This document shows positions 34,756-48,420 of a stretch of 64,000 nucleotides of DNA, one piece after another (positions within the stretch are counted from its first letter, which is position 1; each line of letters starts with the position of its first letter). The notes under the pieces were generated by a model. That model saw nothing but the letters and a program-made list of their open reading frames with translations. It had not been told where the DNA came from and ran no database searches. A program made the translations under genes and the position numbers. This DNA comes from Luteolibacter flavescens (lineage in GTDB: Bacteria > Verrucomicrobiota > Verrucomicrobiia > Verrucomicrobiales > Akkermansiaceae), in contig NZ_JAPDDS010000002.1 in the NCBI RefSeq assembly GCF_025950085.1, positions 62,001-126,000 of the forward strand, in the 5' to 3' direction.

Positions 34756-35415
34756 TCAATGCTTTGGCAGCAGCGGCAGCAGCAGCTCCCGCCACACCGC
34801 ATAGCCCGCATCGCTCATGTGCAGGCCGTCTTCCACGAAAAGCTCCGGGATCGTCTTGCCGTCCTTGTCCAGGAAGCGGTCCCAGGATCCGGCGACGTAG
34901 GTGATGCGCTTGTCCGCCTCGGCCGTCTTCTTGAAGCGCGCATTCATGTCCGCTTCCTTGTCGCGGATCGATACGCGCGAGGGGCTGGGCCGCACGCCCA
35001 TGATGATCAGCTTAGCCTCCGGGACCTTTTCGAACAAACGGCGGCGGAACTCCGTGAAATCCTCCTCCACCTGCTCGGGCGATTTCTTGTCCCACAGGTC
35101 ATTTCCCCCGCAGTAGAAGACGACCAGCGAGGGCTCGTAGCGCAGCACGCAGCGGTCGAGGTAGTGATTCACCTCGGAGATGTGCGCGCCGCCGAAGCCG
35201 CGGTTCAACGCCTTCAGGCCGGGGAAGACCTTGCCCAAGTCCATGAGCCGGATGCTGGAACTGCCGGTGAAAACGATGCCGCCTTTCTCAAACGGAGCCT
35301 TCTCGTCCGCCGCATCAAAGGCCGCGATCTCCTTGGCAAAGCGGTCCGGATTCGGATCGGGCGTGGCGAAAGCGATCAGCGGAAGGAACAGCAGCAGGTG
35401 GAGCAAGCGCTTCAT
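34756..35415 (-). CDS. Secreted SGNH/GDSL-family hydrolase
   Basis: 219 aa with signal peptide MKRLLHLLLFLPLIAFATP. SGNH blocks are visible. Block I is GGIVFTGSSSIRLMD with the nucleophile Ser in place of GDS. Block II is GFGGAHISE. Block III is YCGGNDLWD with the oxyanion Asn. Block V is FVEDGLHMSDAGY with the Asp-x-x-His pair. Such enzymes remove acyl or acetyl groups from sugars or lipids; the substrate is unknown. The gene is convergent with prfB and is followed by the palindromic cluster. Upstream lies the 142-bp composite repeat. Confidence 0.85.
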   Translation of the reverse strand: MKRLLHLLLFLPLIAFATPDPNPDRFAKEIAAFDAADEKAPFEKGGIVFTGSSSIRLMDLGKVFPGLKALNRGFGGAHISEVNHYLDRCVLRYEPSLVVFYCGGNDLWDKKSPEQVEEDFTEFRRRLFEKVPEAKLIIMGVRPSPSRVSIRDKEADMNARFKKTAEADKRITYVAGSWDRFLDKDGKTIPELFVEDGLHMSDAGYAVWRELLLPLLPKH

Positions 35416-35491
35416 GCCTCCCCGTTACCGCAATTGCCCCTGCGTTTCATCAACCGAAACGGACATTCGTGCGATGCCGCCACCCGTACAC

Positions 35492-35633
35492 GAAAAGGGG
35501 CCGCGCACTCACGCAGCCCCAATGAATTTCGTCATGAAATTTTCATTCCCTGAGGGCCGGAGCCCCTTCGGATGAGTAGAAGCTGCCAGAAAACGCCGGG
35601 CCTGTCATGTCCCCAAGATTTGGGACACGCTCA
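35492..35633. repeat. 142-bp composite palindromic repeat, copy 1
   Basis: The unit runs from GAAAAGGGGCCGCGCACTCA to a GACAC-x-x-TCA end. It contains three inverted repeats: a GGGGC(C/T)GCG stem around CACTCA, the AATTTC..GAAATT core near ATGAAATTT, and TGTCCCCAAGATTTGGGACA near the end. The second copy lies 40 bp downstream, with the same 142-bp length. In this copy the first stem carries a mismatch (ACGCAGCCCC), and the segment 35571-35606 differs most. Confidence 0.85.
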
Positions 35634-35673
35634 TGGCCCGCTCTGGCCACCCGATCCGGGCATCCGGGCAAAA

Positions 35674-35815
35674 GAAAAGGGGCCGCGCACTCACGCGGCC
35701 CCAATAAATTTCGTCATGAAATTTTTCATCCCCGGAGGCCGGAGCCCCTTCGGATGTGAAGACCCTGCCTGAAATCGACCGGTTTGTCATGTCCCCAAGA
35801 TTTGGGACACGATCA
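35674..35815. repeat. 142-bp composite palindromic repeat, copy 2
   Basis: Same length and order as copy 1 (35492-35633), here with a perfect first stem (GGGGCCGCG/CGCGGCCCC). Its last three bases (TCA, 35813-35815) are the stop codon of the response regulator gene read on the minus strand, so the repeat reaches the end of that coding sequence. The 35754-35788 part differs from copy 1. Confidence 0.85.
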
Positions 35816-36481
35816 GGACAGGTCGAGCAGGCCGCGACGGATCGCCTCGCTGACCGCGGCGGGCAGGTTCCGCACGTGGAGCTTGTCGAAGCAGCGCTTG
35901 ATGTACTCCGTCACCGAATGCTGGCTAAGACCGAGCTGGTCAGCGACTTCCTGCCGGGTCAGGCCCTTCGCGGAAAGCTGGAGCACCTCGGCCTCGCGGG
36001 CGGAAAGCGTCTCACCGCCCTGGATCGGACTGAGCTGGCGGAAGGTCTGGAGGATCATGCCGGCGATCTTCGGGTCCAGCGGCGTCCCACCGGCCAGCAC
36101 CTCCTCGAGGGTGGCGATGAGCCGCGTGGCGCTGCCCGCTTTCACCAGATAGCCATGCGCGCCGGCCTCCAGCGCGGCGAAGACCTTTGCCTTGTCCGTG
36201 AAGGCGGTGAGCACCAGCACCTGCACTCGCGGCAGCAGCTCGCGGACCTTCTTGATGCCGTCCACCCCGCTCATACCCGGCAGGCCGAGGTCCGACAGCA
36301 CCAGATCCGCATCGAGACCGCCACGGATCGCCTCGATGGCGTCCTCCATCGTGGAAAACTCGCCGACGCAGTCGTAGCCGCGCTCGGTGAGCACCATCGA
36401 CACCGACTCGCGGAAGTCGGCGTGGTCCTCGATGAGGATCAGTCGGATCGGCTTGGATTCGTCGGATTTGCTGGCAGCCAC
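35813..36481 (-). CDS. NarL/FixJ-type response regulator
   Basis: 222 aa. The receiver domain (about 12-130) has the acidic pair in ILIEDHADFRES, the phosphoacceptor Asp in DLVLSDLGLPGMSG, Thr in VLVLTAFTDKAKV and Lys in HGYLVKAGSA. The C-terminal LuxR/GerE helix-turn-helix (about 155-220) reads LSAREAEVLQLSAKGLTRQE followed by VADQLGLSQHSVTEYIKRCF. It lies 21 bp downstream of its cognate sensor kinase gene and would be phosphorylated by it. Targets are unknown; the large beta-galactosidase gene upstream is one candidate by proximity only. Confidence 0.93.
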   Translation of the reverse strand: MAASKSDESKPIRLILIEDHADFRESVSMVLTERGYDCVGEFSTMEDAIEAIRGGLDADLVLSDLGLPGMSGVDGIKKVRELLPRVQVLVLTAFTDKAKVFAALEAGAHGYLVKAGSATRLIATLEEVLAGGTPLDPKIAGMILQTFRQLSPIQGGETLSAREAEVLQLSAKGLTRQEVADQLGLSQHSVTEYIKRCFDKLHVRNLPAAVSEAIRRGLLDLS

Positions 36482-36502
36482 GGGAGCATTGAACGCTCGG
36501 GA

Positions 36503-38566
36503 TCAGGCGGAGGCAATGCCGGGCTTCCCCCCGGCAGGCTGCTTTTTCTTCCGCTTCGCGTGCAACGGGATGCCGAGCTCCAGGCGCGTGCCCTCTCCCG
36601 GCTGGCTCTCCACCTTGAACTCCGCACCCAGCGCCTCCACCCGCTGCCGCAGCGCCCGCAGCGTGGACGGCCGCGCCAGCTTCTCCGGCGGGATGCCGCT
36701 GCCATCGTCCGCCACGGTCAGGTGAAAGCGCGCATCATCGCACTCCACACGGATCGTCGCCCGCTTGGCACCCGAGTGCCGCAGGAGATTGTGCAGCGCC
36801 TCGCGGAAGAAGAGGAACAGGTGGCGGTTCGCCTCGTCCGTCATCTCGCACTGCCAAGCCGCCTCGTTCGCGGTGAATTCCCACTCCAGCGGCTCCAGCA
36901 TGATCGAGCTGGTCTCGCGCAAATGCTCCACCGTCCCGATGCGGTGGTCGCCCTGCGGCCGCAACAGCCAAACGATATCCCGCACCGCGCTGACCGTCTC
37001 CGCGGCGATCCGCTGGATACGCTTCAGCTCCCTCGTCGGCCCCGTCGCCCCGGCATGCCCCTCGGCGAGGTCCGCCAGCATCTGGATACTCCCGAGATTG
37101 CTGCCCACCTCGTCATGCAGGTCCCCGGCGATGCGCTCGCGGACGCGGGAGAGCTCCCTCTTTTCCCTCATGCGATAGCGGATCGGCAGATAGACGAGGA
37201 CGAAGGCCCCCGCCAGACCGAGCAGGGAGACGCCCGCCAAGCCCGCGCGCCGCCACTTCGCGACGATCATCTCCGACTCGCGCTGGAGCTGATACAGGCG
37301 CATCTCCAGGCCCAGCCGCTTGTCGAGTGCCAGCAGCCATTCGCGCTGGGAGACGAGTTTGCCATCCGGGCCGTAGCCGTCGCTGAGGCTGGAGGCGATC
37401 CAATACTGCACCCCCGAGCCGACCACCGCGCCCATCCCTCCGGAGGACCGCACCGCGGCTCCGAGAGCGACATTCTTCTCGCCATCCAGCACCTCGACCT
37501 CGCTGAGGGCGACGAAGGCCGGGAAATTCTCATACGCCTTCCAGAGTTCGGTCGCCTCGATCTTCACGCTGCGGCCTCGCGTGCGCTCCAGCGGCACGAA
37601 GACCGGATTGTGGCCCGGATTCGTCATTTCCACTTCCTTTTTGACCGGAGAGCCGCCCGGCTGCGGGATGGAGACCGTGAACTTCCGCGGGAAGCCGAAG
37701 CCACTCGGTAGATCCGAGGTGGGCCGCTTCGCCGGGAACAGGCGGATGGCATCGAAGTCCCGCTCCTCTCCCAGATCCAGCTCCACCCACACGGCATCGC
37801 TTGCCTTCGGCTTCCCCTCGGACATCCAGCCGACATTCATGTGCGGCTCGCCCGGGGCCTCCGGCAGCCCGAGCGGCGTCAGACCGTCCACGACGAAGGC
37901 ATTTGCCCACTGCCAGGGTGCCGCAGGTGCCGAGCCCCCCGCAGCGGTCACCGTGGACTGGTAGGCGACATTCTGCTGGCCGGAAAAGGCGAAGATCTCG
38001 GCCCAAGCGTGGACGTAGCTGTCGGAGACATCCGGGTCCAATCTCAAGCGGCTCGCCGAGATCCGCACACCCGCCGCCTCGACGGGCGGGTCCACGGGGT
38101 AAACGAAAGGTTGCCCTGCCCGCACGGGATTTGCCCACAGGCCATCCTCCCTCACCACGGACCGGATGACCGCGCCTGACGCATCCAGCAGCTCCACGGA
38201 AAATCCATCCGGCAGACCGAACTGCGACTCTAGACCCTCCACCCCGTATCGTCGCGCTGGAACGAGCGCCACCAGGTCCACCGGCTTTGCCTCCGGGAAA
38301 TCCAGCACCAGCGAGAAGCCTCCCGCGGCAGCAGGCTCCGCCGCCGGGTGCAGGCTCGCGAAGCCTCCTGTGCCCCCTTGGTCCGCCACCGGCACGGCGG
38401 GCAGCCGCGGCAGTTCCTCGCGGATCTCACCCGCTTCCTTCCCGATCGCTGCCCATCGCGGCGAAAACCGCCGGGCAAGCTGATGCTCCCAGCTCGCCTC
38501 GACCCCCATCGCCGCAGGAGCGGCCAGAAGCAACAGCAACCCAGAGCAAGCGCGGAACAGATTCAT
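36503..38566 (-). CDS. Sensor histidine kinase with extracytoplasmic discoidin-like region
   Basis: 687 aa. A signal peptide (LFRACSGLLLLLAAPAAMGV) is followed by a long periplasmic region with discoidin-like/galactose-binding segments (LDLGEERDFDAIRLFPAKRP, RTRGRSVKIEATELWKAYEN, VALSEVEVLDGEKNVA). One membrane segment follows (LLGLAGAFVLVYLPIRYR, near residue 450). The HisKA_3 box has the phosphorylated His in RERIAGDLHDEVGSNLGSIQ, and the ATPase domain has ADDGSGIPPEKL and ends GEGTRLELGIPL. It is a NarL-system kinase. The periplasmic region suggests recognition of carbohydrate. It is operonic with the response regulator. Confidence 0.9.
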   Translation of the reverse strand: MNLFRACSGLLLLLAAPAAMGVEASWEHQLARRFSPRWAAIGKEAGEIREELPRLPAVPVADQGGTGGFASLHPAAEPAAAGGFSLVLDFPEAKPVDLVALVPARRYGVEGLESQFGLPDGFSVELLDASGAVIRSVVREDGLWANPVRAGQPFVYPVDPPVEAAGVRISASRLRLDPDVSDSYVHAWAEIFAFSGQQNVAYQSTVTAAGGSAPAAPWQWANAFVVDGLTPLGLPEAPGEPHMNVGWMSEGKPKASDAVWVELDLGEERDFDAIRLFPAKRPTSDLPSGFGFPRKFTVSIPQPGGSPVKKEVEMTNPGHNPVFVPLERTRGRSVKIEATELWKAYENFPAFVALSEVEVLDGEKNVALGAAVRSSGGMGAVVGSGVQYWIASSLSDGYGPDGKLVSQREWLLALDKRLGLEMRLYQLQRESEMIVAKWRRAGLAGVSLLGLAGAFVLVYLPIRYRMREKRELSRVRERIAGDLHDEVGSNLGSIQMLADLAEGHAGATGPTRELKRIQRIAAETVSAVRDIVWLLRPQGDHRIGTVEHLRETSSIMLEPLEWEFTANEAAWQCEMTDEANRHLFLFFREALHNLLRHSGAKRATIRVECDDARFHLTVADDGSGIPPEKLARPSTLRALRQRVEALGAEFKVESQPGEGTRLELGIPLHAKRKKKQPAGGKPGIASA

Positions 38567-38638
38567 GAGATGGCGGAAGCTAGGTGATCCAGACGGCTCA
38601 CACCAGCTTTCGCCTCGCGGTCCTCGACCCGGACATGA

Positions 38639-42865
<4,227 letters not shown>

Positions 42866-42893
42866 GAGCCGAGCTGAATTAACAGCTCGGCTC
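42866..42893 (-). terminator. Rho-independent terminator of the PEP-CTERM gene
   Basis: A perfect 11-bp stem, GAGCCGAGCTG (42866-42876) with CAGCTCGGCTC (42883-42893), has a 6-base AT loop. Read leftward it is followed by TTTTATTTTT, so it serves the leftward gene that ends at 42919. Confidence 0.9.
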
Positions 42894-42918
42894 TAAAATT
42901 GGAAACAAGAAGTCTATA

Positions 42919-43542
42919 TTAGCGGCGACGGCGAACCAAGCCGAAGACTCCGAGAGCACCAAGCAGAGCGATCGAAGGCTCAGGAACGGCGGTGATCATT
43001 TCGACACCGGAAACGAAGGCTGCATTCGCCAGGTTGTCCGGTTGTGTTGTCACTTGTCGGACAGTTCCGAAAACGACGTTTGCAGCGGAAAGAGCATCGA
43101 GAGTCTGCGCGCTGTTACCGAAGCCGTCAGGACCGGTGAATGCAACGTTAGCGGCGACGACCGCAAAGTGCGTTGCCAAGCTGAAATCAGCATTGTTTGC
43201 GATCACAACGTAAGCCTGCGATCCCGCGAAACCAGCAGGCAGGGTTCCGTTGAAAGTCTGTCCCGTGAACAAACCGCTGCGGGTTCCACCATTGATCGGA
43301 GAAGTGTCGATACCGACAAATGCCGACTTGATGATTTCTGCAGTAGCGGTGCTCCAGTTGATCGTCGTGTTGAAGTAACCTGCATTCGCGTGGAAGCTGT
43401 TTACTGCCACAGCAGCACCTTCTGAGTTGACGATCGGCAAGCCAACGGAGACGCCTGAGAAGTTCCGGAGGTTCAGTGTGGAAGCCGCGAAGGAACTCGA
43501 AATCAAGCCTACGGAGGCAAACAATAGCGCATTAATTTTCAT
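42919..43542 (-). CDS. PEP-CTERM sorting-domain protein
   Basis: 207 aa. The signal peptide MKINALLFASVGLISSSFAA is followed by a beta-rich body (TLNLRNFSGVSVGLPIVNSE, AGYFNTTINWSTATAEIIKS). The C-terminus has the tripartite sorting signal: Pro-Glu-Pro in TAVPEPSIALL, a hydrophobic helix (GALGVFGLV) and the basic tail RRRR. Such proteins are processed by exosortase and transferred to the cell envelope or extracellular polysaccharide. No exosortase gene lies in this window. Base composition is lower in GC than neighbouring enzymes. It probably has its own promoter in the 43543-43567 gap or shares that of the gene behind it. Confidence 0.9.
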   Translation of the reverse strand: MKINALLFASVGLISSSFAASTLNLRNFSGVSVGLPIVNSEGAAVAVNSFHANAGYFNTTINWSTATAEIIKSAFVGIDTSPINGGTRSGLFTGQTFNGTLPAGFAGSQAYVVIANNADFSLATHFAVVAANVAFTGPDGFGNSAQTLDALSAANVVFGTVRQVTTQPDNLANAAFVSGVEMITAVPEPSIALLGALGVFGLVRRRR

Positions 43543-43567
43543 GCTTTTTTAGGGGAATTTATTATTA

Positions 43568-44536
43568 TTACAAATCGCCGTAGAAGCTCGGCGCCGAAAG
43601 CTTCAGAGAAAGCGGGGTGTTTTCATTGGAGAAAATCACGCCACTGTCCAGACTGATGGAAGCACCATTCACTGCGACTCCATTGACATCCGCCCAGCTC
43701 GTTTCCAAGTCGTCGTAGTAGTATTGATTGTATCCGCCGGTACCATTCGCGACGAAGAAAACGTCAGCTCCAGCGATACTTCCGAAACCACGATCCAATT
43801 GGGGAATCGCAGCATCGAAGGTCGAACTAAGAGTCGCACCAGCAGGATAGACGGAGCTGATGTAGTTGAAACCGCTGCTTGTCACAGTTGCGGTCGGGGT
43901 AAGCTTGACTTCTCCCGACACCACCAGATTGACTGGAGCGGTTGCAGAAACGATCAAGCTATCGGTGTAGATGATCGGCACAGAAGCGCCATTCACTGCA
44001 GCACCATTGACGTCTGCCCAGCTACCTTCGAGATCGTCGTAGTAGTATTGGTTGAAGCCGCCGCTGCCATTCGACACGAAGATGACATCAGCACCGCTGA
44101 TACCGCCGAAACCACCGGTAAGTCCGGCAGAATTGGTAGCTCCGAAGATGCTGGTCAACGTCGCAGCTTCACGGATGGAGTAAGAAGCACCATTGGCGAC
44201 GCCTGCAGCGAGAAGGTTGTCGGTGGTATTGATCGTGCTGCCAGAAACGGCGCTACCCAGGACGTCGGTGAGGATACCGGAACCGTTGTTGATCTCGATG
44301 ATGTAGGTCTTCGTGGCCGTCAGCGCGAAAGTGGCACCTGTGTCGGTGACAGAGTTCGCTGTGATGGTTTCGAAGGTGCCAGCATGCACCACCGGCTGCT
44401 GGAGACGAAGGCCGGTGTAATTGAAGCCAGGAGCAAGCGAGAGAGTCTCGTAACCCACCGGGGTGGTTTCGGCAGCATTCACTGCCCCGACAGCGAGAAG
44501 CGCTCCGAGAAGCGCGAAGGGAATGATTGGTTTCAT
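43568..44536 (-). CDS. TIGR02597-type secreted protein
   Basis: 322 aa. The start is the ATG at 44536, which gives the signal peptide MKPIIPFALLGALLAVGAVN. The mature part begins ETTPVGYETLSLAPGFNYTG, and two copies of the sequence SGADVIFVSNGSGGFNQYYY / AGADVFFVANGTGGYNQYYY form an internal repeat. Each is followed by DDLE.SWADVNG.AVNGAS. These features fit the TIGR02597 family, which is known mainly from verrucomicrobia. Function is unknown. It is 25 bp upstream of the PEP-CTERM gene, so the two are probably one transcript. The base composition is lower in GC than typical genes here. Confidence 0.85.
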   Translation of the reverse strand: MKPIIPFALLGALLAVGAVNAAETTPVGYETLSLAPGFNYTGLRLQQPVVHAGTFETITANSVTDTGATFALTATKTYIIEINNGSGILTDVLGSAVSGSTINTTDNLLAAGVANGASYSIREAATLTSIFGATNSAGLTGGFGGISGADVIFVSNGSGGFNQYYYDDLEGSWADVNGAAVNGASVPIIYTDSLIVSATAPVNLVVSGEVKLTPTATVTSSGFNYISSVYPAGATLSSTFDAAIPQLDRGFGSIAGADVFFVANGTGGYNQYYYDDLETSWADVNGVAVNGASISLDSGVIFSNENTPLSLKLSAPSFYGDL

Positions 44537-44641
44537 GACGAGTCTGGGTTTAGGTCTGATTTTCGGTTCCGTCGAGGAAAAAAGCGGTGGACAGCCGTGA
44601 CGCATTCGTCATCGGGCACGGTTATCCGGCTGATTTATCCT

Positions 44642-44888
44642 CATCAGTGACATTCATCGTCGTTTACTCGGGCAAGGCAAGAAAGTTTTGAGATGCTACT
44701 TTGATTATTTAAAATCAGCATGTTGCGAAGCCCCCTAATACTGCCTGGCTAATGCGAAAATCGGGATTGGCCCGGTAAATGCGCGGAAGGGCCATCTGTC
44801 ACCAAGGAGAAGCTCCAGATTTTTTCCAATTCCGTCACCAGATCGACCGATTATCGTGGTTTCCGTATCAATAAGTGCGGTACGAAAA
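44642..44888. other. Intergenic stretch without identified genes
   Basis: About 250 bp behind the TIGR02597 promoter region. It is AT-rich around 44690-44760. No coding frame with family support, no tRNA and no clear repeat was found. It presumably carries the promoter of the TIGR02597/PEP-CTERM transcript. Confidence 0.4.
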
Positions 44889-44922
44889 ATCGCGTTGTCC
44901 CGCTTTTGAGGGACAACGCGAT
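44889..44922 (-). terminator. Rho-independent terminator after pfkB
   Basis: A 13-bp perfect stem, ATCGCGTTGTCCC (44889-44901) with GGGACAACGCGAT (44910-44922), has an 8-base loop. Leftward it continues as TTTTCG. It closes the accB-accC-thiE-pfkB run. Confidence 0.9.
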
Positions 44923-44983
44923 CTGAGAATCTGCCAAGGGGGAATTTCGGCGCAGGAGTCCGTGAAGACCGCCGCGAACGTCC

Positions 44984-45946
44984 TCACCAAGTGGTGACGG
45001 CGCGGAAGCGGTCCATGCGGGCTTGGAGACCTGCGGCGTCGAGTGCTTCGAGGCCGCGGGTCGAGAAGGACTCGCAGGTGAAGGAGGCGACCACGGAGCC
45101 GTAGACGACCGCCTGGCGCAGGGTATCGAAGTCTGGCTTGGTGGAGCCCTTGGCCGCCAGATAGCCGGCGAGGCCGCCGAGGAAGCAGTCGCCGGCCCCG
45201 GTCGGGTCGGTGAGTTCCTCGATCGGGTAGGCGTGGCTGCGGAAGAATTGTTCCTGGCCGCCCTCGTTCGAGAAGAGCATCGCGCCGTATTCACCGAGCT
45301 TGATGACGACGTGGCGCGGGCCCTTGGCAAGGAGCTGGCGACCGGCCTGGAGGAGATTCGACGTGCGGGTGAACTCGCGGGCCTCGCTGTCATTGATGAC
45401 GAAGAGGTCGAGCTGCTTCAGGACATCGTGGAGGCGGTCGTTTGCGATCTCGATCCACAGGTCCATGGTGTCGGCGATGACGAAGCGGTCGGCCGCTTGG
45501 CACTGCGAGAGCATCTGGAGCTGATTGTCCGGCGACATGTTTGCCAGCACGACGAAGGCGGACGAGGCGGCACTGGCAGGGACCTTCACTTCCCAGCTCT
45601 CCAGCACGTTGAGGCCGACGCGGTGGGTCGTGCGCTCGTTCATGTTGTTGAAATACTCGCCGGACCAGGTGAAGGAGTCGCCTTCCGAGCGCTCGACGCC
45701 ATCGAGGGAAATGCCGCGGCCCTCCAGCATCGCGAGGTGCGGGGCGGGGAAATCCTTGCCGACGATGCCGACGAGATTGACCGGCACGCCGGAGAAGGAG
45801 GCGGCCAAGGCAGCGTAGGCGGCGGAGCCACCGAGGAGATTGGTTTCGTCGGCGAAGGGCGTCTTGACGTTGTCGATGGCGATGGTGCCGCCGACCACGA
45901 TTGAGGATTGCGGATTGCGGACTTCGGATTGATTCTCGGCGGACAT
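44984..45946 (-). CDS. PfkB-family carbohydrate/nucleoside kinase
   Basis: 320 aa ribokinase-fold enzyme. The N-terminal signature is LLGGSAAYAALAASFSGVPV and LVGIVGKDFPAPHLAMLEGR. The C-terminal catalytic signature is ELTDPTGAGDCFLGGLAGYL, with the base Asp. Substrate could be ribose, adenosine or a similar sugar; the sequence does not tell. The first 16 residues (MSAENQSEVRNPQSSI) are not conserved and are encoded by the left inverted repeat of an inserted element. A GTG at 45898, exactly at the repeat edge, would start at VVGGTIAIDNV and may be the ancestral start. Confidence 0.9.
   Translation of the reverse strand: MSAENQSEVRNPQSSIVVGGTIAIDNVKTPFADETNLLGGSAAYAALAASFSGVPVNLVGIVGKDFPAPHLAMLEGRGISLDGVERSEGDSFTWSGEYFNNMNERTTHRVGLNVLESWEVKVPASAASSAFVVLANMSPDNQLQMLSQCQAADRFVIADTMDLWIEIANDRLHDVLKQLDLFVINDSEAREFTRTSNLLQAGRQLLAKGPRHVVIKLGEYGAMLFSNEGGQEQFFRSHAYPIEELTDPTGAGDCFLGGLAGYLAAKGSTKPDFDTLRQAVVYGSVVASFTCESFSTRGLEALDAAGLQARMDRFRAVTTW
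45899..45932 (+). repeat. 34-bp inverted repeat flanking the four-helix-bundle gene (left end)
   Basis: The core GGATTGCGGATTGCGGA has an 8-bp internal period and is followed by CTTCGGATTGA. It is the inverted counterpart of 46330-46363, with 30 of 34 positions matching. It overlaps the first codons of the PfkB kinase. Confidence 0.9.
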
Positions 45947-45957
45947 GATGGGTGGGG

Positions 45958-46314
45958 TCAGGCGCGTTTGCGTTTGGCGGTGGTAATGGAAGAGATCACC
46001 ATGGCGACGATCTCGTTCGCCTCGGCGATCAAGGGTTCCAAACGCTTGGCAGGCAAGAGTTTCGCGCGGACGATCACCTCAAGCCAGTAAGCAGACTCAT
46101 CCGCCTCTTCTTCGACAATGGCCATCTTGTGGATGAAGTCAGCGCTGCTCTTCGCACGACATGCGGCGCGGTAATTGGCTCCGACGGACGTGCCGGAGCG
46201 ACAAAGCTGTCCGGCGACGGTCTTCCCCTTGGTGGACTTGGGGAGGGCATCGACCACATCGATGACCCTGAGGCCGAACAACATCGTGCGTTCTTTGAAC
46301 TCCGCGGCATTCAT
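45958..46314 (-). CDS. Four-helix-bundle (S23/IVS-type) protein
   Basis: 118 aa from the ATG at 46314; a GTG three bases upstream is possible. It is all helical, with EFKERTMLFGLRVIDVVDAL, AGQLCRSGTSVGANYRAACR, SSADFIHKMAIVEEEADESA and AYWLEVIVRAKLLPAKRLEP. The motif R...SVGANYRAA is the diagnostic signature of the TIGR02436 four-helix bundle family. That family includes proteins encoded by the intervening sequences of 23S rRNA genes and the Avd protein of diversity-generating retroelements. Here it sits between two 34-bp inverted repeats, 11 bp before pfkB and 15 bp after thiE. Its role is unknown; nucleic-acid binding is known for relatives. Confidence 0.9.
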   Translation of the reverse strand: MNAAEFKERTMLFGLRVIDVVDALPKSTKGKTVAGQLCRSGTSVGANYRAACRAKSSADFIHKMAIVEEEADESAYWLEVIVRAKLLPAKRLEPLIAEANEIVAMVISSITTAKRKRA

Positions 46315-46329
46315 CACGCCGCCATCTTC

Positions 46330-46363
46330 TCAATCCACAGTCCGCAATCCGCAATCCGCGATC
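46330..46363 (-). repeat. 34-bp inverted repeat flanking the four-helix-bundle gene (right end)
   Basis: On the minus strand it reads GATCGCGGATTGCGGATTGC and then GGACTGTGGATTGA. It differs from the left end (45899-45932) at four positions. It encodes the last ten residues of ThiE (IADCGLRTVD) and its stop codon. Confidence 0.9.
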
Positions 46364-46977
46364 GCCCGCTTCACCATGGCGGTCGCCCCTACGACATCCT
46401 CAGCCGTGAGCAGATCTGAAACGATCACCACGTTCCTCGCGCCGGCCTCGAGGACTTGCGGGAGGTTGTCGCGCTTGATGCCGCCGATGCAGAAGACGGG
46501 GATCTGCGAGCCGACTTCGGCCTGGACGGCAGCGACATTTTCGATGCCGATGCCTGGACGGCCGAGCTTGGTGGGTGTCGGGAAAAGCGGGCCGAAGCCG
46601 ATGTAGTCAAAGCCTTCGGCCAAGGCGGCGCGGGCTTGATCCGGCGAATGCGTCGAGCGGCCGACGAGCATGTCCGGCCCGACGATCTCCTGGACGGCGG
46701 CGAGTGTGCCGTCGTCCTGGCCGATGTGGATGCCATCCGCGCCGACAGCAGCGGCGATGGCCGGGTAGTCATTCACGATGAAGGGCACGCCGGCCTCGCG
46801 GCAGAGCGGCAGGAGCAGGCGGGCAAGGCGCTCGATCTCCCCGGGCTCGTGGCCCTTTGCCCGGAGCTGGAGCAAGTCGGCACCCCCGGCAAGAAGGTCC
46901 CCGGTGACGGTCTCCGCATTCTCCGCGGAGACGTAGCCGAGATCGAGGATGGCGTAGAGCTGGCCGGAGAGCTTCAT
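46330..46977 (-). CDS. thiE: Thiamine-phosphate synthase ThiE
   Basis: 215 aa. It joins HMP-pyrophosphate and thiazole phosphate to give thiamine monophosphate. Motifs are LLQLRAKGHEPGEIERLAR, FIVNDYPAIAAAVGADGIHI, the HIGQDD segment, STHSPDQARAALAEGFDYIG, FGPLFPTPTK and VFCIGGIKRDNLPQVLEAGA. The C-terminal IADCGLRTVD is encoded by the right inverted repeat of the adjacent element and is unlike normal ThiE tails. The gene lies between accC and the four-helix-bundle gene on the same strand. Confidence 0.92.
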   Translation of the reverse strand: MKLSGQLYAILDLGYVSAENAETVTGDLLAGGADLLQLRAKGHEPGEIERLARLLLPLCREAGVPFIVNDYPAIAAAVGADGIHIGQDDGTLAAVQEIVGPDMLVGRSTHSPDQARAALAEGFDYIGFGPLFPTPTKLGRPGIGIENVAAVQAEVGSQIPVFCIGGIKRDNLPQVLEAGARNVVIVSDLLTAEDVVGATAMVKRAIADCGLRTVD

Positions 46978-47047
46978 GGGATGACGACGGAGCGCCCATC
47001 ACCGGACCGGCGCAGCCGTTCCGTTGCACAGGATCCGCTGCATGGGT

Positions 47048-48400
<1,353 letters not shown>

Positions 48401-48420
48401 GGATGAGTGGGTAGATGCTG

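Noticed and set aside
35492-35815. A CRISPR array, because of the repeated units.
   Set aside because: There are only two long 142-bp copies with a 40-bp gap and no cas genes.
45899-46363. A diversity-generating retroelement, because the Avd protein is related to the four-helix-bundle family.
   Set aside because: No reverse transcriptase, template repeat or variable-repeat target is present.
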